Assembly (NCBI RefSeq): GCF_002236115.1
Contig: NZ_NIWT01000010.1
Coordinates: forward strand, 124,001-188,000
Source: Pseudomonas jessenii
GTDB lineage: Bacteria; Pseudomonadota; Gammaproteobacteria; Pseudomonadales; Pseudomonadaceae
Direction: 5' to 3'
Length of the DNA: 64,000 bases
A model generated the notes under the pieces. The model made no database searches. It was given only the letters and a program-made list of their open reading frames with translations, and was not told the DNA's origin. Shown in pieces: positions 39,559 through 49,715 of the stretch. The translations under genes and the position numbers were made by a program. Every line of letters starts with the position of its first letter. Position 1 is the stretch's first letter.

Positions 39559-41208
39559 TCAGAAGCCTTGAGGAGTCGAACGGGCGACAATCGCTTCCAC
39601 GTCCAGGCCTCGTGGTAACGCGCCGTACACTCGGCCGCCGCCATTCAGGCGACTGGCGATGAAGGCATCACTGACCACCGCATTACCGGCTTCCAGCAAC
39701 AGCTTGGCCTGCAGCCCCAGGGCAATGTCTTCAGTCAGTTGCCGGGCGCGGTACTGGATGTCGCTGGTGTCCTTGAAGGCCGCCTGCAATTGATGGATGT
39801 GCGCAGCCAGGCGCTTGTCGCCATGGCCATCGCCCAACTCGCTGAACAGCGCATCGAGCACGCCTGGTTCTTTCGACAGGGCACGCAGCACGTCGAGGCA
39901 CTGCACGTTACCGGAGCCTTCCCAGGTCGAATTCACCGGCGCCTCGCGGTAAAGCCGCGGCAGGATGCTGTCTTCGACATAACCCGCGCCGCCCATGCAT
40001 TCGGCCGCTTCGTTGATCATCGCCGGCGCCCGTTTGCAGATCCAGTACTTGCCCACCGCCGTCACCAGGCGGGCGAATTTGGCTTCCTGCGAATCATCCA
40101 GATGATCCAGCGCCCGGCCCATGCGCAGGCTCAACGCCAGGGCCGCTTCGCTTTCAAGCGCCAGATCCGCCAGTACGTTCTGCATCAACGGCTGTTCGCT
40201 GAGCAGTTTGCCGCCAACCGATCGGTGAGCGCAGTGATGGCTGGCCTGGGTCAGCGCCTGACGCATCAGCGAACTGGAACCGACCATGCAATCGAAGCGG
40301 GTCATGGCGACCATCTCGATGATTGTCGGAACGCCACGGCCCTCTTCACCGACCATCCACGCCAATGCTCCACGGAACTCCACTTCGCTGGAAGCGTTGG
40401 AGCAGTTGCCGAGCTTGTTCTTCAGGCGCTGGATATAGAACTGATTGCGCGTGTCGTCCGGACGATGGCGCGGCAACAGGAAACAGGTCAGGCCCTTGTC
40501 GGTCTGCGCCAGTGTCAGGAAGGCGTCGCACATCGGCGCCGAGCAAAACCACTTGTGCCCCACAAGTTCATAGGCCTGGCCCGGACCGCTGGCGCCGACC
40601 GGATAGGCCTTGGTGGTATTGGCCCGCACGTCGGTACCACCCTGCTTCTCGGTCATGGCCATGCCGATGGTGACTCCGGCCTTGTGGACCATGCCGACAT
40701 TGCGCGGGTCGTATTCGGTGGCGAGGATTTTCGGCAGCCACTTTTGCGCCAGGTCCGGTTGCAGGCGCATGGCCGGAACGCTGGCGAAGGTCATGGTCAG
40801 CGGGCATCCACTGCCGGCCTCGGCCTGGCTGTGCAAATAGGTCATGGACGCGCGGGCGACATGGGCGCCGTCCTGCGGGTGCGCCCAGGGCAGCGAGGTC
40901 AGGCCGTGTTCGACCGCCGTGCGCATTAATTGATGATAGGCCGGATGAAACTCCACCAGATCAATGCGATGACCAAACCGGTCATGGCTGTTGAACACCG
41001 GCTTGTTCTGATTGGCCAGGAACCCGGCCTCCATCAACGGGCCACCGGCCAGCGCGCCATAGGCGTCGATCCGCGATTCGGCCCAACCGGCCCCGAAGCG
41101 CCGCGACCATTCCTGCAACGGCAAGTCAATGCGGTACAGGTTGGCGCCGTCCAGTGACGGTGGCTGGTTGGTGACTTCGTGGGTTTCGGCGAACTGATGC
41201 AGGTTCAT
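39559..41208 (-). CDS. aidB: AidB-type acyl-CoA dehydrogenase-fold flavoprotein
   Basis: 549 residues. Strong resemblance to E. coli AidB: VEFHPAYHQLM, EAGSGCPLTMTFAS, IGMAMTEKQGGTDVR, LVGHKWFCSAP, KLGNCSNASSEVEF and NSTWEGSGNVQCLDVLR. FAD-binding protein of the alkylation response, thought to bind DNA and protect or destroy alkylating agents rather than run beta-oxidation. ATG 41208 has AGGAG upstream. Lies 75 bp downstream of ladS on the same strand, with no ada gene in sight. Confidence 0.92.
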   Translation of the reverse strand: MNLHQFAETHEVTNQPPSLDGANLYRIDLPLQEWSRRFGAGWAESRIDAYGALAGGPLMEAGFLANQNKPVFNSHDRFGHRIDLVEFHPAYHQLMRTAVEHGLTSLPWAHPQDGAHVARASMTYLHSQAEAGSGCPLTMTFASVPAMRLQPDLAQKWLPKILATEYDPRNVGMVHKAGVTIGMAMTEKQGGTDVRANTTKAYPVGASGPGQAYELVGHKWFCSAPMCDAFLTLAQTDKGLTCFLLPRHRPDDTRNQFYIQRLKNKLGNCSNASSEVEFRGALAWMVGEEGRGVPTIIEMVAMTRFDCMVGSSSLMRQALTQASHHCAHRSVGGKLLSEQPLMQNVLADLALESEAALALSLRMGRALDHLDDSQEAKFARLVTAVGKYWICKRAPAMINEAAECMGGAGYVEDSILPRLYREAPVNSTWEGSGNVQCLDVLRALSKEPGVLDALFSELGDGHGDKRLAAHIHQLQAAFKDTSDIQYRARQLTEDIALGLQAKLLLEAGNAVVSDAFIASRLNGGGRVYGALPRGLDVEAIVARSTPQGF

Positions 41209-41282
41209 GACAGGGCTCCTTTGGTCGGCCAAGGGACTTCAGTTAAGCACCGCCCCTCGGCCGATCAAAGTGTCATATACGC

Positions 41283-43667
41283 CTAACTGTCGGCGCTTTC
41301 GCCCTGTTGCGGGCAGAGCACACGGCGGTAGAGCGCGGCCTGCAAGTCTTCGAATTTCACCGGTTTGCTCAAGTGATCAATCACTGCGCCGGTCGGGCAG
41401 CGCTCACGGTCACCGCTCAGGGCGATCATGAACAACGGCAGCTCGGCATAACCGGGTAACGCGCGGATCCGGCAGCACACCGACTCACCGTCCGGCAGCG
41501 GCAACTGACAATCGACCAGCACCGCGTCAATCACTTCGCGCTGCAACAGATCGAGCGCGACATCGACGCTGTTGGCTGTACGTACGCGAAAGCCCAGCTT
41601 GAGCAACATGCCGCGCATCACCAACTGGCTGATGCTGTTGTCATCCACCAACAGCACGGCACAATCCTGGGGCAAGCGCAGGCGCGGAAAATCCCGGGTC
41701 ATCAACGGCGTCACCGGACGTTCGGCCGCCGGCAACCCGACTTCCACATCCAGCTGAAACCGGCTGCCGCGCCCTGGCTCGGAGCGATGAGTCAGTCGCC
41801 CACCGAGCAATTCGACCAACTGTCGGCAAATCGCCAGGCCAACCCCCAGGCCACCGTATTCACGGGTCATCGAGCCATCGAGCTGGAAGAACCGTTGATA
41901 CATCGTGGCCTCCCCTAGATCGGTGAAACCAATGCCCGTGTCGATCACCGCAAAGGTCAACGCCAGCCGGTCGGGCTCGATGGTCTTGCCGGTCACCCGC
42001 AGCGCCAGACCGCCGACCTTTGTGAATTTGATGGCGTTATCCAGCAGGCATTCCAGGCACTGCGCGATCTTGACGTTGTCGCCGAGCAAGCGATCCGGCA
42101 CACCTGGCGCGACATCGACCTTGAAGTCCAGCGACTTGCTCGATGCGTTGCCCTCGAACTGCGTGCGCAGTGCCTCGACCACGCCACGCAAGCTGAAGGT
42201 GTCGGCCGAGGCCTTGAGTTTGCCGGCCTGCAATTCGGTGAGGGTGAGGATGCCGTTGACCATGCGCATCATGTCCCGCGCCGACCCCGAAGCCGTCTGC
42301 TGGTAGTACTCGAGTTCCGGGTCCATCTCGACCGTCTGCATCAGCTCCAGTGAACCGATCACACCATTCATGGGCGTGCGCAACTCGTGGGTCAGGGTGG
42401 CAAGGAACTCGTCCTTGAGCTTGTTACTGTGAGCCAGTTGCTGGTTGAGGACTTCAAGCTTCTGGCTGGCGTCGAACAGGGTTTGAGCCTGCTGCTCGCG
42501 CATGGCGTTGATGCGGTCGGCCAGCGCCAGGGACAGCAACGCCACTTCGATGGCCGAGCCGATCTGACTGGAATACATGGTCAGGAACACGTTCGGCAGG
42601 TATCCAAGCACCATCAGCGTATTGACGATGCCACCGAGTAAAAACGCCGACCAGGCAATGATGAAATACCGCGCCACCCGCAGGCCCCGCAGCCAGGCAA
42701 AGATCCCGGCGGCAAAAATCACCACGGTGAATGTCAGCGCCAGGGCCGTGGCCAGGCGCAAGGCCAGGGCATAGCTGGTCATCAATGACAGGCCGATCAC
42801 CAGCGCACTGAAGGCAACCAGCGCCAGCAACAAGCGGTCAAGCCAGCGACTGTGGGTAGCCATCTGCAGGAAACTGCGGGCGAACTGACTGCCGAACAGC
42901 CCCGCACAGCCGATGAAAAACGGCGTCGCAGCGTTAGCCCACCACGGATTGTCCGGCCAGAAATACTGCACGGCCGCACCGTTTACCGACAGCTGATACA
43001 AGCCGAACGAGGCGATATAAAAGATGTAGTAGAGGTAACTGGTGTCGCGCACGCTGAGGTAGATGAACAGGTTGTAGACCAGCATCCCCAGCAGTACGCC
43101 GTAGATCAGCCCCAGTACGTAGAGGCGCACGGGCTGCTCTTCGAGGTAGGCGGTGCTCGACCACAAGGTTACCGGCGCCTGGATCGAGCCTTCGCTTTGC
43201 AAGCGCATGAATACGGTTTCGGCCTGGTCCGGCTTGAACGTCAGGTCGAACAGATAGTTGTTCTGACGAATCTCGCGGCTGGCGAAGGGCAAGGCATCGC
43301 CGGTCTGCCTGACCAACTGATAGTTACCGGCCGCATCAGGCAAATAGAGATCGAGATGATCGAGGGGCGGATAGGCCAGTTCCAGCAGCCAGGTCCTTTG
43401 CGCCGCCGGATTGGCTGGACGGTAATGCAGGTCGATTTTCAGCCAGAACACCGAACGCGAGTACCCGGCGTTAAGCGTATCTTTGTGGTGCGGCTTGAAG
43501 TTGCCGGCCGCCGCTTGCGCACGGATATCCGCGATGGTCGCCTGACCACCTGCGTCCTCATAGACCTGCAGGGTTCGGCCCAAGGGGAGGCTTTGAGTGA
43601 ACTCATCGAACTCGACGGCGTTTGCCAGGAGGGGCAAACACAACAGCAACATCAGCAAATAGCGCAT
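41283..43667 (-). CDS. ladS: Hybrid sensor histidine kinase LadS
   Basis: 794 residues. Signal peptide (about 1-17); periplasmic 7TMR-DISMED2 sensor domain (about 25-165); seven-helix 7TMR-DISM membrane region (about 180-385); short coiled coil; HisKA with HELRTPMNG (phospho-acceptor His427); HATPase with GGLGVGLAICRQLVELLGG; C-terminal receiver with phospho-acceptor Asp719 in AVLVDCQLPLPDG and Lys in LSKPVKF. Architecture, length and position next to thiD match P. aeruginosa LadS, which feeds phosphate into the GacS/GacA-RsmY/Z pathway and promotes biofilm. A REPIN lies in the divergent promoter region. Confidence 0.92.
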   Translation of the reverse strand: MRYLLMLLLCLPLLANAVEFDEFTQSLPLGRTLQVYEDAGGQATIADIRAQAAAGNFKPHHKDTLNAGYSRSVFWLKIDLHYRPANPAAQRTWLLELAYPPLDHLDLYLPDAAGNYQLVRQTGDALPFASREIRQNNYLFDLTFKPDQAETVFMRLQSEGSIQAPVTLWSSTAYLEEQPVRLYVLGLIYGVLLGMLVYNLFIYLSVRDTSYLYYIFYIASFGLYQLSVNGAAVQYFWPDNPWWANAATPFFIGCAGLFGSQFARSFLQMATHSRWLDRLLLALVAFSALVIGLSLMTSYALALRLATALALTFTVVIFAAGIFAWLRGLRVARYFIIAWSAFLLGGIVNTLMVLGYLPNVFLTMYSSQIGSAIEVALLSLALADRINAMREQQAQTLFDASQKLEVLNQQLAHSNKLKDEFLATLTHELRTPMNGVIGSLELMQTVEMDPELEYYQQTASGSARDMMRMVNGILTLTELQAGKLKASADTFSLRGVVEALRTQFEGNASSKSLDFKVDVAPGVPDRLLGDNVKIAQCLECLLDNAIKFTKVGGLALRVTGKTIEPDRLALTFAVIDTGIGFTDLGEATMYQRFFQLDGSMTREYGGLGVGLAICRQLVELLGGRLTHRSEPGRGSRFQLDVEVGLPAAERPVTPLMTRDFPRLRLPQDCAVLLVDDNSISQLVMRGMLLKLGFRVRTANSVDVALDLLQREVIDAVLVDCQLPLPDGESVCCRIRALPGYAELPLFMIALSGDRERCPTGAVIDHLSKPVKFEDLQAALYRRVLCPQQGESADS

Positions 43668-44062
43668 TGAAGCCCCAGCGTGGCCTGTCCGGTTCTGTCA
43701 GGAAGCCCCCCATTCCTTTTGAGCAGACGTAAAACCGGTATCACCTGTTATTGGTTTGGATCCACTCTAGCATAGCCGTTGATGGCCAATGAGAACCACA
43801 GAAATTTTTCCTACAAAGGCTCTAGAACGGGCGTTCCAGCAACACCAACGAACGATTATCAATGACAGGAATATCAATGTGGCGAGGGGGCTTGCCCCCG
43901 TTCGGCTGCGAAGCAGTCGTAAAACCAGCCGACTCGATGAACCTGACGGGTCACTGGGGCCGCTTCGCTGCCCAACGGGGGCAAGCCCCCTCGCCACAAT
44001 GTATCGACCAAACACACTGCCACAACACCCGAAAAACAGGTTTGGTGGTAAGCTCGCGCACC
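43668..44062. other. Divergent intergenic region between ladS and thiD
   Basis: 395 bp with no supported gene. A 121-bp REPIN (43878-43998) sits between the two start codons and separates their promoter regions. I see no thiamine pyrophosphate riboswitch (no CTGAGA core) ahead of thiD. Confidence 0.6.
43878..43998. repeat. REPIN of the GTGGCGAGGGGGC type, in a divergent promoter region
   Basis: 121-bp inverted pair (ATGTGGCGAGGGGGCTTGCCCCCG and inverse), the longest in the window and the only one between divergent genes. Confidence 0.92.
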
Positions 44063-44860
44063 ATGAATATCTACAGCTCTCGCCCCGTTGTCCTCTGTCT
44101 CTCCGGCCACGACCCAAGTGGTGGCGCCGGCTTGCAGGCAGATATCGAAGCCCTGCTCGCACAGGGTTGCCATGCGGCTCCGGCCGTCACCGCCCTGACC
44201 GTGCAAGACACCGTCAATGTCACTGACTTCCGCGTCCTGGACCGTGAGTGGGTACTGGCCCAGGCCAATGCCGTGCTCAACGACTCCGAAGTCGCCGCCG
44301 TCAAACTGGGCATGCTCGGTTCCCTGGAAATGGTCGACACCGTGGTCGAACTGCTTTCGGCGCACCCGCACTTGCCGGTGGTCTGCGACCCGGTGCTGCG
44401 CGCTGGCGGCGGCGGACGCCTGGGCAAGGACGAGGTCGGCTACGCCATGCGGGAACGCTTGCTGCCCCTTTCGATCATTGCGACCCCCAACCTACCCGAA
44501 GCCCGCATCCTCGCCGAACTGCCCGAAGGCACCGCGGACGAGTGCGCAGAAAAACTCCTGCCGTTCGTCAAACACCTGCTGATCACCGGCGGCCATGGCG
44601 ACGAAACCGAAATCCACAATCGCCTGTACAGCCGCGACGGTCTGCGCGAAACCTTTACCTGCCAGCGTTTGCCGGGCAGTTATCACGGTTCCGGTTGCAC
44701 CCTGGCCAGTGCGCTGGCCGGTCGTCTGGCCCAGGGCGAAAACCTCGCCAGTGCCGTGCAGACCGCGCTTAACTACACATGGCGCACCCTGCGTGATGCC
44801 GAGCAACTAGGCAAAGGCCAGTTCGTGCCGCGCCGCTTGCCACTGGATTTCTGCTCGTAA
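44063..44860 (+). CDS. thiD: Hydroxymethylpyrimidine/phosphomethylpyrimidine kinase
   Basis: 265 residues, ribokinase fold. Phosphorylates HMP and HMP-P to HMP-PP for thiamine synthesis. Motifs: LSGHDPSGGAGLQADIE at the N-terminus, VKLGMLGS, CDPVLRA, and the catalytic Asp/anion-hole region in LPGSYHGSGCTLASALAG (here GSYHGSGC). ATG 44063 was chosen because the conserved N-terminus starts there; an in-frame ATG at 43862 lies upstream, beyond the REPIN. First gene of a thiD-thiE-hemL run. Confidence 0.95.
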   Translation: MNIYSSRPVVLCLSGHDPSGGAGLQADIEALLAQGCHAAPAVTALTVQDTVNVTDFRVLDREWVLAQANAVLNDSEVAAVKLGMLGSLEMVDTVVELLSAHPHLPVVCDPVLRAGGGGRLGKDEVGYAMRERLLPLSIIATPNLPEARILAELPEGTADECAEKLLPFVKHLLITGGHGDETEIHNRLYSRDGLRETFTCQRLPGSYHGSGCTLASALAGRLAQGENLASAVQTALNYTWRTLRDAEQLGKGQFVPRRLPLDFCS

Positions 44861-44891
44861 CTTCTATTTGTAATGCGGTGAGGCTTGTCCG

Positions 44892-45515
44892 ATGAAACTA
44901 CGTGGCCTGTACGCCATTACCGACAGCCATTTGCTGGACGGTAAGCTGCTCAAGTACGTGGAGGCGGCGCTGGAAGGCGGCGTCACCTTGCTGCAATACC
45001 GCGACAAGAGCAGTGACGAAGCCCGTCGTCTGCGCGAAGCCGAAGCCTTGCGTGATTTATGCGAACGCTACAACACCCGGTTGATCATCAATGATGACGC
45101 TGAGTTGGCCGCACGCCTGAATGTCGGCGTGCACTTGGGTCAAACTGATGGTCCATTGTCTCCGACCCGCGCCCTGCTGGGTCGCGATGCAATCATCGGT
45201 TCGACCTGCCATGCGCAACTCGACCTCGCCGAACAGGCCGTCAAAGAAGGCGCCAGCTACGTCGCGTTCGGCCGCTTCTTCAATTCCAACACCAAACCCG
45301 GCGCCCCGACCTGCAGTCTCGACCTGCTCGACCAGGCACGCAGCAAACTGCACCTGCCGATCTGCGCGATCGGCGGCATCACCCTGGAAAACGCCGCGCC
45401 GCTGGTGGCCCATGGTGTCGACCTGCTGGCCGTGGTGCATGGCCTGTTTGGCGCCGAGAGCACGGCTGAAGTAACCCGCCGCGCCCGCGCATTCAATGAA
45501 TTACTAAAAGTCTGA
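44892..45515 (+). CDS. thiE: Thiamine-phosphate synthase
   Basis: 207-residue TIM barrel that joins HMP-PP and thiazole phosphate to make thiamine phosphate. Motifs: YAITDSHLL at the N-terminus, LLQYRDKSS (diphosphate-binding Lys), [29 protein letters not shown], and AIGGI near the phosphate site. GTGAGG precedes ATG 44892. 31 bp after thiD and 10 bp before hemL. Confidence 0.95.
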   Translation: MKLRGLYAITDSHLLDGKLLKYVEAALEGGVTLLQYRDKSSDEARRLREAEALRDLCERYNTRLIINDDAELAARLNVGVHLGQTDGPLSPTRALLGRDAIIGSTCHAQLDLAEQAVKEGASYVAFGRFFNSNTKPGAPTCSLDLLDQARSKLHLPICAIGGITLENAAPLVAHGVDLLAVVHGLFGAESTAEVTRRARAFNELLKV

Positions 45516-45525
45516 GAGCCCGATC

Positions 45526-46809
45526 ATGTCTCGTTCCGAAACGCTGTTTGCCAATGCCCAGAAACACATTCCCGGTGGCGTGAACTCGCCGGTTCGCGCG
45601 TTCAAGAGCGTCGGCGGCACACCGCTGTTCTTCAAACACGCCGAAGGCGCCTACGTCACCGACGAAGATGACAAGCGCTATGTGGATTACGTCGGCTCCT
45701 GGGGTCCGATGATTCTCGGCCACAGCCACCCGGACGTACTGGACGCCGTGCGCAAACAGCTTGAGCACGGCCTGTCCTACGGCGCCCCGACCGAGATGGA
45801 AACGCAGATGGCCGACCTGGTCTGCTCCCTCGTGCCATCGATGGAAATGGTGCGCATGGTCAGCTCCGGCACCGAAGCGACCATGAGCGCCATTCGCCTG
45901 GCCCGTGGCTTCACCGGCCGCGACAGCATCATCAAGTTCGAAGGCTGCTACCACGGTCACTCCGACAGCCTGCTGGTCAAGGCCGGTTCCGGCGCACTGA
46001 CCCAAGGCGTACCGAGCTCGGCCGGTGTACCGGCGGCATTCGCCAAACACACCCTGACCCTGCCGTTCAACGACATCGACGCGGTAGAAACCATGCTCGC
46101 CGAAGTCGGCCAGGACGTGGCCTGCATCATCGTCGAGCCAGTTGCCGGCAACATGAACTGCGTGCCGCCGGCACCGGGTTTCCTCGAAGGCCTGCGGACC
46201 CTGTGCGACAAGCACGGCGTGGTGCTGATTTTCGACGAAGTGATGACCGGTTTCCGTGTCGCCCTCGGCGGTGCCCAGGCGTACTACGGCGTGACGCCGG
46301 ACCTGACCACCTTCGGCAAGATCATCGGTGGCGGCATGCCGGTTGGCTGCTTCGGCGGCAAGCGCGAAATCATGCAGCGCATCGCCCCGCTGGGCCCGGT
46401 GTACCAGGCCGGTACGCTGTCCGGTAACCCGCTGGCGATGGCCGCCGGCCTGACCACCCTGCGCCTGATCAGCCGCCCGGGCTTCCACGCCGAGCTGACC
46501 GACTACACCACTCGCCTGCTCGACGGCCTGCAACAGCGCGCCGATGCGGCCGGCATTCCGTTCGTGACCACCCAGGCCGGCGGCATGTTCGGCCTGTACT
46601 TCAGCGGTGCCGACGACATCGTCACCTTCGATGACGTCATGGCCAGCGACGCAGCCCTGTTCGGCCGCTTCTTCCACCTGATGCTCGAAGGTGGCGTGTA
46701 TCTGGCACCGAGCGCATTCGAAGCCGGTTTCACTTCGATCGCCCACGGCGAAGCTGAACTGAAGCTGACCCTGGACGCCGCTGAGCGCGCCTTCGCGGCC
46801 TTGAAGTAA
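45526..46809 (+). CDS. hemL: Glutamate-1-semialdehyde 2,1-aminomutase
   Basis: 427 residues. PLP/PMP enzyme that converts glutamate-1-semialdehyde to 5-aminolevulinate, the first dedicated tetrapyrrole precursor in C5-pathway bacteria. Motifs: [45 protein letters not shown] and the PLP Lys in [13 protein letters not shown]. Ends at a strong hairpin terminator. Confidence 0.96.
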   Translation: MSRSETLFANAQKHIPGGVNSPVRAFKSVGGTPLFFKHAEGAYVTDEDDKRYVDYVGSWGPMILGHSHPDVLDAVRKQLEHGLSYGAPTEMETQMADLVCSLVPSMEMVRMVSSGTEATMSAIRLARGFTGRDSIIKFEGCYHGHSDSLLVKAGSGALTQGVPSSAGVPAAFAKHTLTLPFNDIDAVETMLAEVGQDVACIIVEPVAGNMNCVPPAPGFLEGLRTLCDKHGVVLIFDEVMTGFRVALGGAQAYYGVTPDLTTFGKIIGGGMPVGCFGGKREIMQRIAPLGPVYQAGTLSGNPLAMAAGLTTLRLISRPGFHAELTDYTTRLLDGLQQRADAAGIPFVTTQAGGMFGLYFSGADDIVTFDDVMASDAALFGRFFHLMLEGGVYLAPSAFEAGFTSIAHGEAELKLTLDAAERAFAALK

Positions 46810-46818
46810 CGTTCAAAT

Positions 46819-46849
46819 GCTGACGCTGGCCCTTGCCAGCGTCAGCTTT
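46819..46849 (+). terminator. Intrinsic terminator after hemL
   Basis: GCTGACGCTGGC-CCTT-GCCAGCGTCAGC: a perfect 12-bp stem with a 4-base loop, followed by TTT. Ends the thiD-thiE-hemL transcript. Confidence 0.85.
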
Positions 46850-47033
46850 CGCCTACGTTCCCACGATTTTTCCTACTCATCTGCTAATAATCCCCCGCAA
46901 AGTGGGCGATAAATTTCCCGTGCAGCAGAAAAACGAGTAAAGACTTTGTAAGGTTGGCCCTGCTTATTTCATAATGCGCGCTTATTGGATCCCTCGATGG
47001 GTCCGCGCGCCCTTCAGAGGTAAGTCGATTCCC

Positions 47034-47588
47034 ATGAACCGCACCGGCCGCACCCTTGCACTGGGCTGCCTGTTGCTTCTTCAGCCCCTGCTCGCGCACG
47101 CACAAGCAGGCGGCAACTCGTTGTTAATCCCAGCGATGGGTCGCTGCACCCTCAATACCCAGCCGCAAGACCTGGAACAGGCGCTCGCCGCCTGCCAGAA
47201 AGCGTCGGAAGAAGGGGATGCGCAAGCGCAATACGAGTTGGGTGAGTTCTACTACGAAGGCAAAAACACGCCGCGCGACCTCAATCAAGCCCTGAGCTAT
47301 TTCGAAAAAGCCTCGCTGCAAGGCCACGCCCAGGCACAATTCAAACTCGGCACCATGTTCTTCCACGGCGAAGGCGTGCCGGCCAATAACGTTCAGGCGT
47401 ACATCCTGCTGAAGATGGCGGCGGTCAACGGCGCCGAAGAGGCCCTGGACACCGCCGACGAAGTCACCGAAAAGATGCCCCGCGAAGAACTGGAGCTTGC
47501 TACCCAGGTGCTCGGGCAAATCTTCCGTAAATACTTGATGGAATTGCAGAGCGCCGATGGGCGTACGCCGTTCGCGCCACTGCCCTGA
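47034..47588 (+). CDS. Exported Sel1/TPR-repeat protein
   Basis: 184 residues. Signal peptide (about residues 1-24, ending LLAHAQA), then three Sel1-like repeats (about residues 50-150: AQYELGEFYYEGKNTPRD, AQFKLGTMFFHGEGVPAN and one degenerate unit). Likely a periplasmic protein-protein interaction module; partners unknown. ATG 47034 follows GAGG; an in-frame ATG at 46974 would put 20 non-hydrophobic residues ahead of the signal peptide. Confidence 0.85.
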   Translation: MNRTGRTLALGCLLLLQPLLAHAQAGGNSLLIPAMGRCTLNTQPQDLEQALAACQKASEEGDAQAQYELGEFYYEGKNTPRDLNQALSYFEKASLQGHAQAQFKLGTMFFHGEGVPANNVQAYILLKMAAVNGAEEALDTADEVTEKMPREELELATQVLGQIFRKYLMELQSADGRTPFAPLP

Positions 47589-47612
47589 CTTCCGTGTTGT
47601 TCTGACTGGCCC

Positions 47613-47697
47613 AATCGCGAGCAAGCTCGCTCCCACATCCGACTGCATTCCCATATGAGAACTCGGTCAACTGTGGGAGCGAGCTTGCTCGCGATTG
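47613..47697. repeat. REP pair, arms facing inward
   Basis: CAATCGCGAGCAAGCTCGCTCCCACA and TGTGGGAGCGAGCTTGCTCGCGATTG in 85 bp between convergent genes. Confidence 0.9.
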
Positions 47698-47718
47698 GGG
47701 GCGACCCGGTCTTGAGCC

Positions 47719-48048
47719 TTACTTCTCAGGCATCGGCATCGGAAACGGCATGACATTGCCGACCGCGCCACGGGCTTCGCTGATTTTCGGTGTTCCCATT
47801 CGCTCGACTTCATCGATACGCACGATCGAATGCATCGGCACAAAACTGCGCACTACGCCTTCGAACTGAGCCTTGAGCTTTTCTTCGCTCGGATCGACGA
47901 CCACTTGCGTGCGCTCGCCAAAGACGAACTCTTCCACTTCCAGAAAGCCCCACAGATCACTTTGATAGATCTGCTTGGCGTACATTTCGAACACCTGGCC
48001 CTGATTGAGGAAAATCACCTTGTAGATTGGAGCTTCACGTTTGGTCAT
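47719..48048 (-). CDS. DUF1820 family protein
   Basis: 109 residues, soluble. IYKVIFLNQGQVFEMYAKQI at the start and FGFLEVEEFVFGE-like sequence mark the DUF1820 family (here WGFLEVEEFVFGE); ends with a Pro/Met-rich tail. The ATG at 48048 is where family similarity begins; an ATG at 48135 would add an unrelated segment. Function unknown; the position next to miaB is conserved in Pseudomonas. Confidence 0.88.
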   Translation of the reverse strand: MTKREAPIYKVIFLNQGQVFEMYAKQIYQSDLWGFLEVEEFVFGERTQVVVDPSEEKLKAQFEGVVRSFVPMHSIVRIDEVERMGTPKISEARGAVGNVMPFPMPMPEK

Positions 48049-48182
48049 GGTGGGCGAAACACATCGGGGGATAAAAATGAGGGCGCGAACTATAGCATAG
48101 CCATCGGACGCGCAGCGGTAGGAACCTGGGTACATGTTCCCTATAATGCGCGGTTCTTTGAATCACGTGATGACTCTATTCC

Positions 48183-49511
48183 ATGGCCAAGAAGCTTTAC
48201 ATCGAAACCCACGGTTGCCAGATGAACGAGTACGACAGCTCGCGCATGGTCGATCTGCTGGGCGAACATCAGGCCCTGGAAGTCACCGCTCGCGCTGAAG
48301 ACGCCGACGTGATCCTGCTCAACACCTGCTCGATTCGTGAACGTGCCCAGGATCGTGTCTACTCCCAGCTCGGCCGCTGGCGCGAACTGAAGCTGGCCAA
48401 CCCGGACATGGTGATCGCCGTCGGCGGTTGCGTGGCCAGCCAGGAAGGCGCGGCCATTCGCGATCGCGCACCGTACGTCGACGTTGTCTTCGGCCCGCAG
48501 ACCCTGCACCGCCTGCCGGAAATGATCGACGCCGCGCGCATCAGCAAGCTGCCGCAAGTCGACGTCTCGTTCCCGGAAATCGAAAAGTTCGACCACTTGC
48601 CCGAGCCCCGCATCGACGGCCCGAGCGCTTACGTGTCGGTGATGGAAGGTTGCAGCAAGTACTGCACGTTCTGCGTGGTGCCCTACACCCGCGGTGAAGA
48701 GGTCAGCCGGCCGTTCGACGACGTGATTGCCGAGATCATTCACCTGGCCGAAAACGGCGTGCGGGAAGTGACGCTGCTGGGGCAGAACGTCAACGGCTAT
48801 CGCGGCCTCACCCATGACGGGCGCCTGGCCGACCTGGCCGAGCTGATCCGCGTGGTCGCCGCGGTCGATGGCATCGACCGCATCCGCTACACCACGTCGC
48901 ACCCGCTGGAGTTCTCCGACAGCCTGATCCAGGCCCACGCCGACGTGCCGGAGCTGGTCAAGCACCTGCACTTGCCGGTGCAATCGGGTTCGGACCGCAT
49001 CCTCGCGGCGATGAAACGCAACCACACCGCGCTTGAATACAAATCCAAACTGCGCAAACTGCGCGCCGCCGTGCCAGGAATCTGCATCAGCTCGGACTTC
49101 ATCGTCGGCTTCCCCGGCGAGACCGAAAAAGACTTCGAGCAAACCATGAAGCTGATTGCCGACGTCGGCTTCGACTTTTCCTACTCGTTCGTCTACAGCC
49201 AGCGCCCGGGCACACCGGCCGCCGATCTGGCCGACGACACTCCGGAAGAGCTGAAGAAAGAACGCCTGAATGCCCTGCAGCATCGCTTGAACCAGCAAGG
49301 TTTCGAGATCAGCCGACAAATGGTCGGCTCGATCCAGCGAATCCTGGTGACCGATTACTCGAAAAAAGACCCGGGCGAGCTCCAAGGCCGGACCGAGAAT
49401 AATCGTATCGTCAACTTCCGCTGCGACAATCCGACCCTGATCGGCCAGTTCGCGGACGTGCACATCGATGCCGCGCAGCCGCACTCGCTGCGGGGCTCGC
49501 TGATCCAGTAA
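48183..49511 (+). CDS. miaB: tRNA-2-methylthio-N6-isopentenyladenosine37 synthase MiaB
   Basis: 442 residues, radical SAM methylthiotransferase that modifies A37 of tRNAs reading UNN codons. The N-terminal UPF0004 domain carries three cluster-binding Cys (HGCQMNE, NTCSIRE, GGCVASQ). The radical SAM CxxxCxxC is CSKYCTFC at about residues 157-164. A C-terminal TRAM domain runs from about 375 to 440. Confidence 0.96.
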   Translation: MAKKLYIETHGCQMNEYDSSRMVDLLGEHQALEVTARAEDADVILLNTCSIRERAQDRVYSQLGRWRELKLANPDMVIAVGGCVASQEGAAIRDRAPYVDVVFGPQTLHRLPEMIDAARISKLPQVDVSFPEIEKFDHLPEPRIDGPSAYVSVMEGCSKYCTFCVVPYTRGEEVSRPFDDVIAEIIHLAENGVREVTLLGQNVNGYRGLTHDGRLADLAELIRVVAAVDGIDRIRYTTSHPLEFSDSLIQAHADVPELVKHLHLPVQSGSDRILAAMKRNHTALEYKSKLRKLRAAVPGICISSDFIVGFPGETEKDFEQTMKLIADVGFDFSYSFVYSQRPGTPAADLADDTPEELKKERLNALQHRLNQQGFEISRQMVGSIQRILVTDYSKKDPGELQGRTENNRIVNFRCDNPTLIGQFADVHIDAAQPHSLRGSLIQ

Positions 49512-49522
49512 CACTGCATTCC

Positions 49523-49615
49523 ACTGTGGGAGCGAGCTTGCTCGCGATAGCGTCAGGCCAGACAACTCATATGTTGAATGTCAGGCCGTCATCGCGAGCA
49601 AGCTCGCTCCCACAG
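49523..49615. repeat. REPIN, CTGTGGGAG type, arms facing outward
   Basis: 93-bp inverted pair with the spacer ...CATATGTTGAATGTCAGGCCGTCAT, related to 2714, 23544 and 39451; between miaB and ybeZ. Confidence 0.93.
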
Positions 49616-49715
49616 GGACTGCGTACGACGTTGGTTATTTAAGAGCTTTCGCACCCACGCCACTGGCGCTATCCTTGAACTCATCACCATTGCCCCAGGG
49701 CGGCTAAATACGACC

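Noticed and set aside
43668-44062. Thiamine pyrophosphate riboswitch ahead of thiD
   Set aside because: No THI-box core was found in the leader; the prominent structure is a REPIN.
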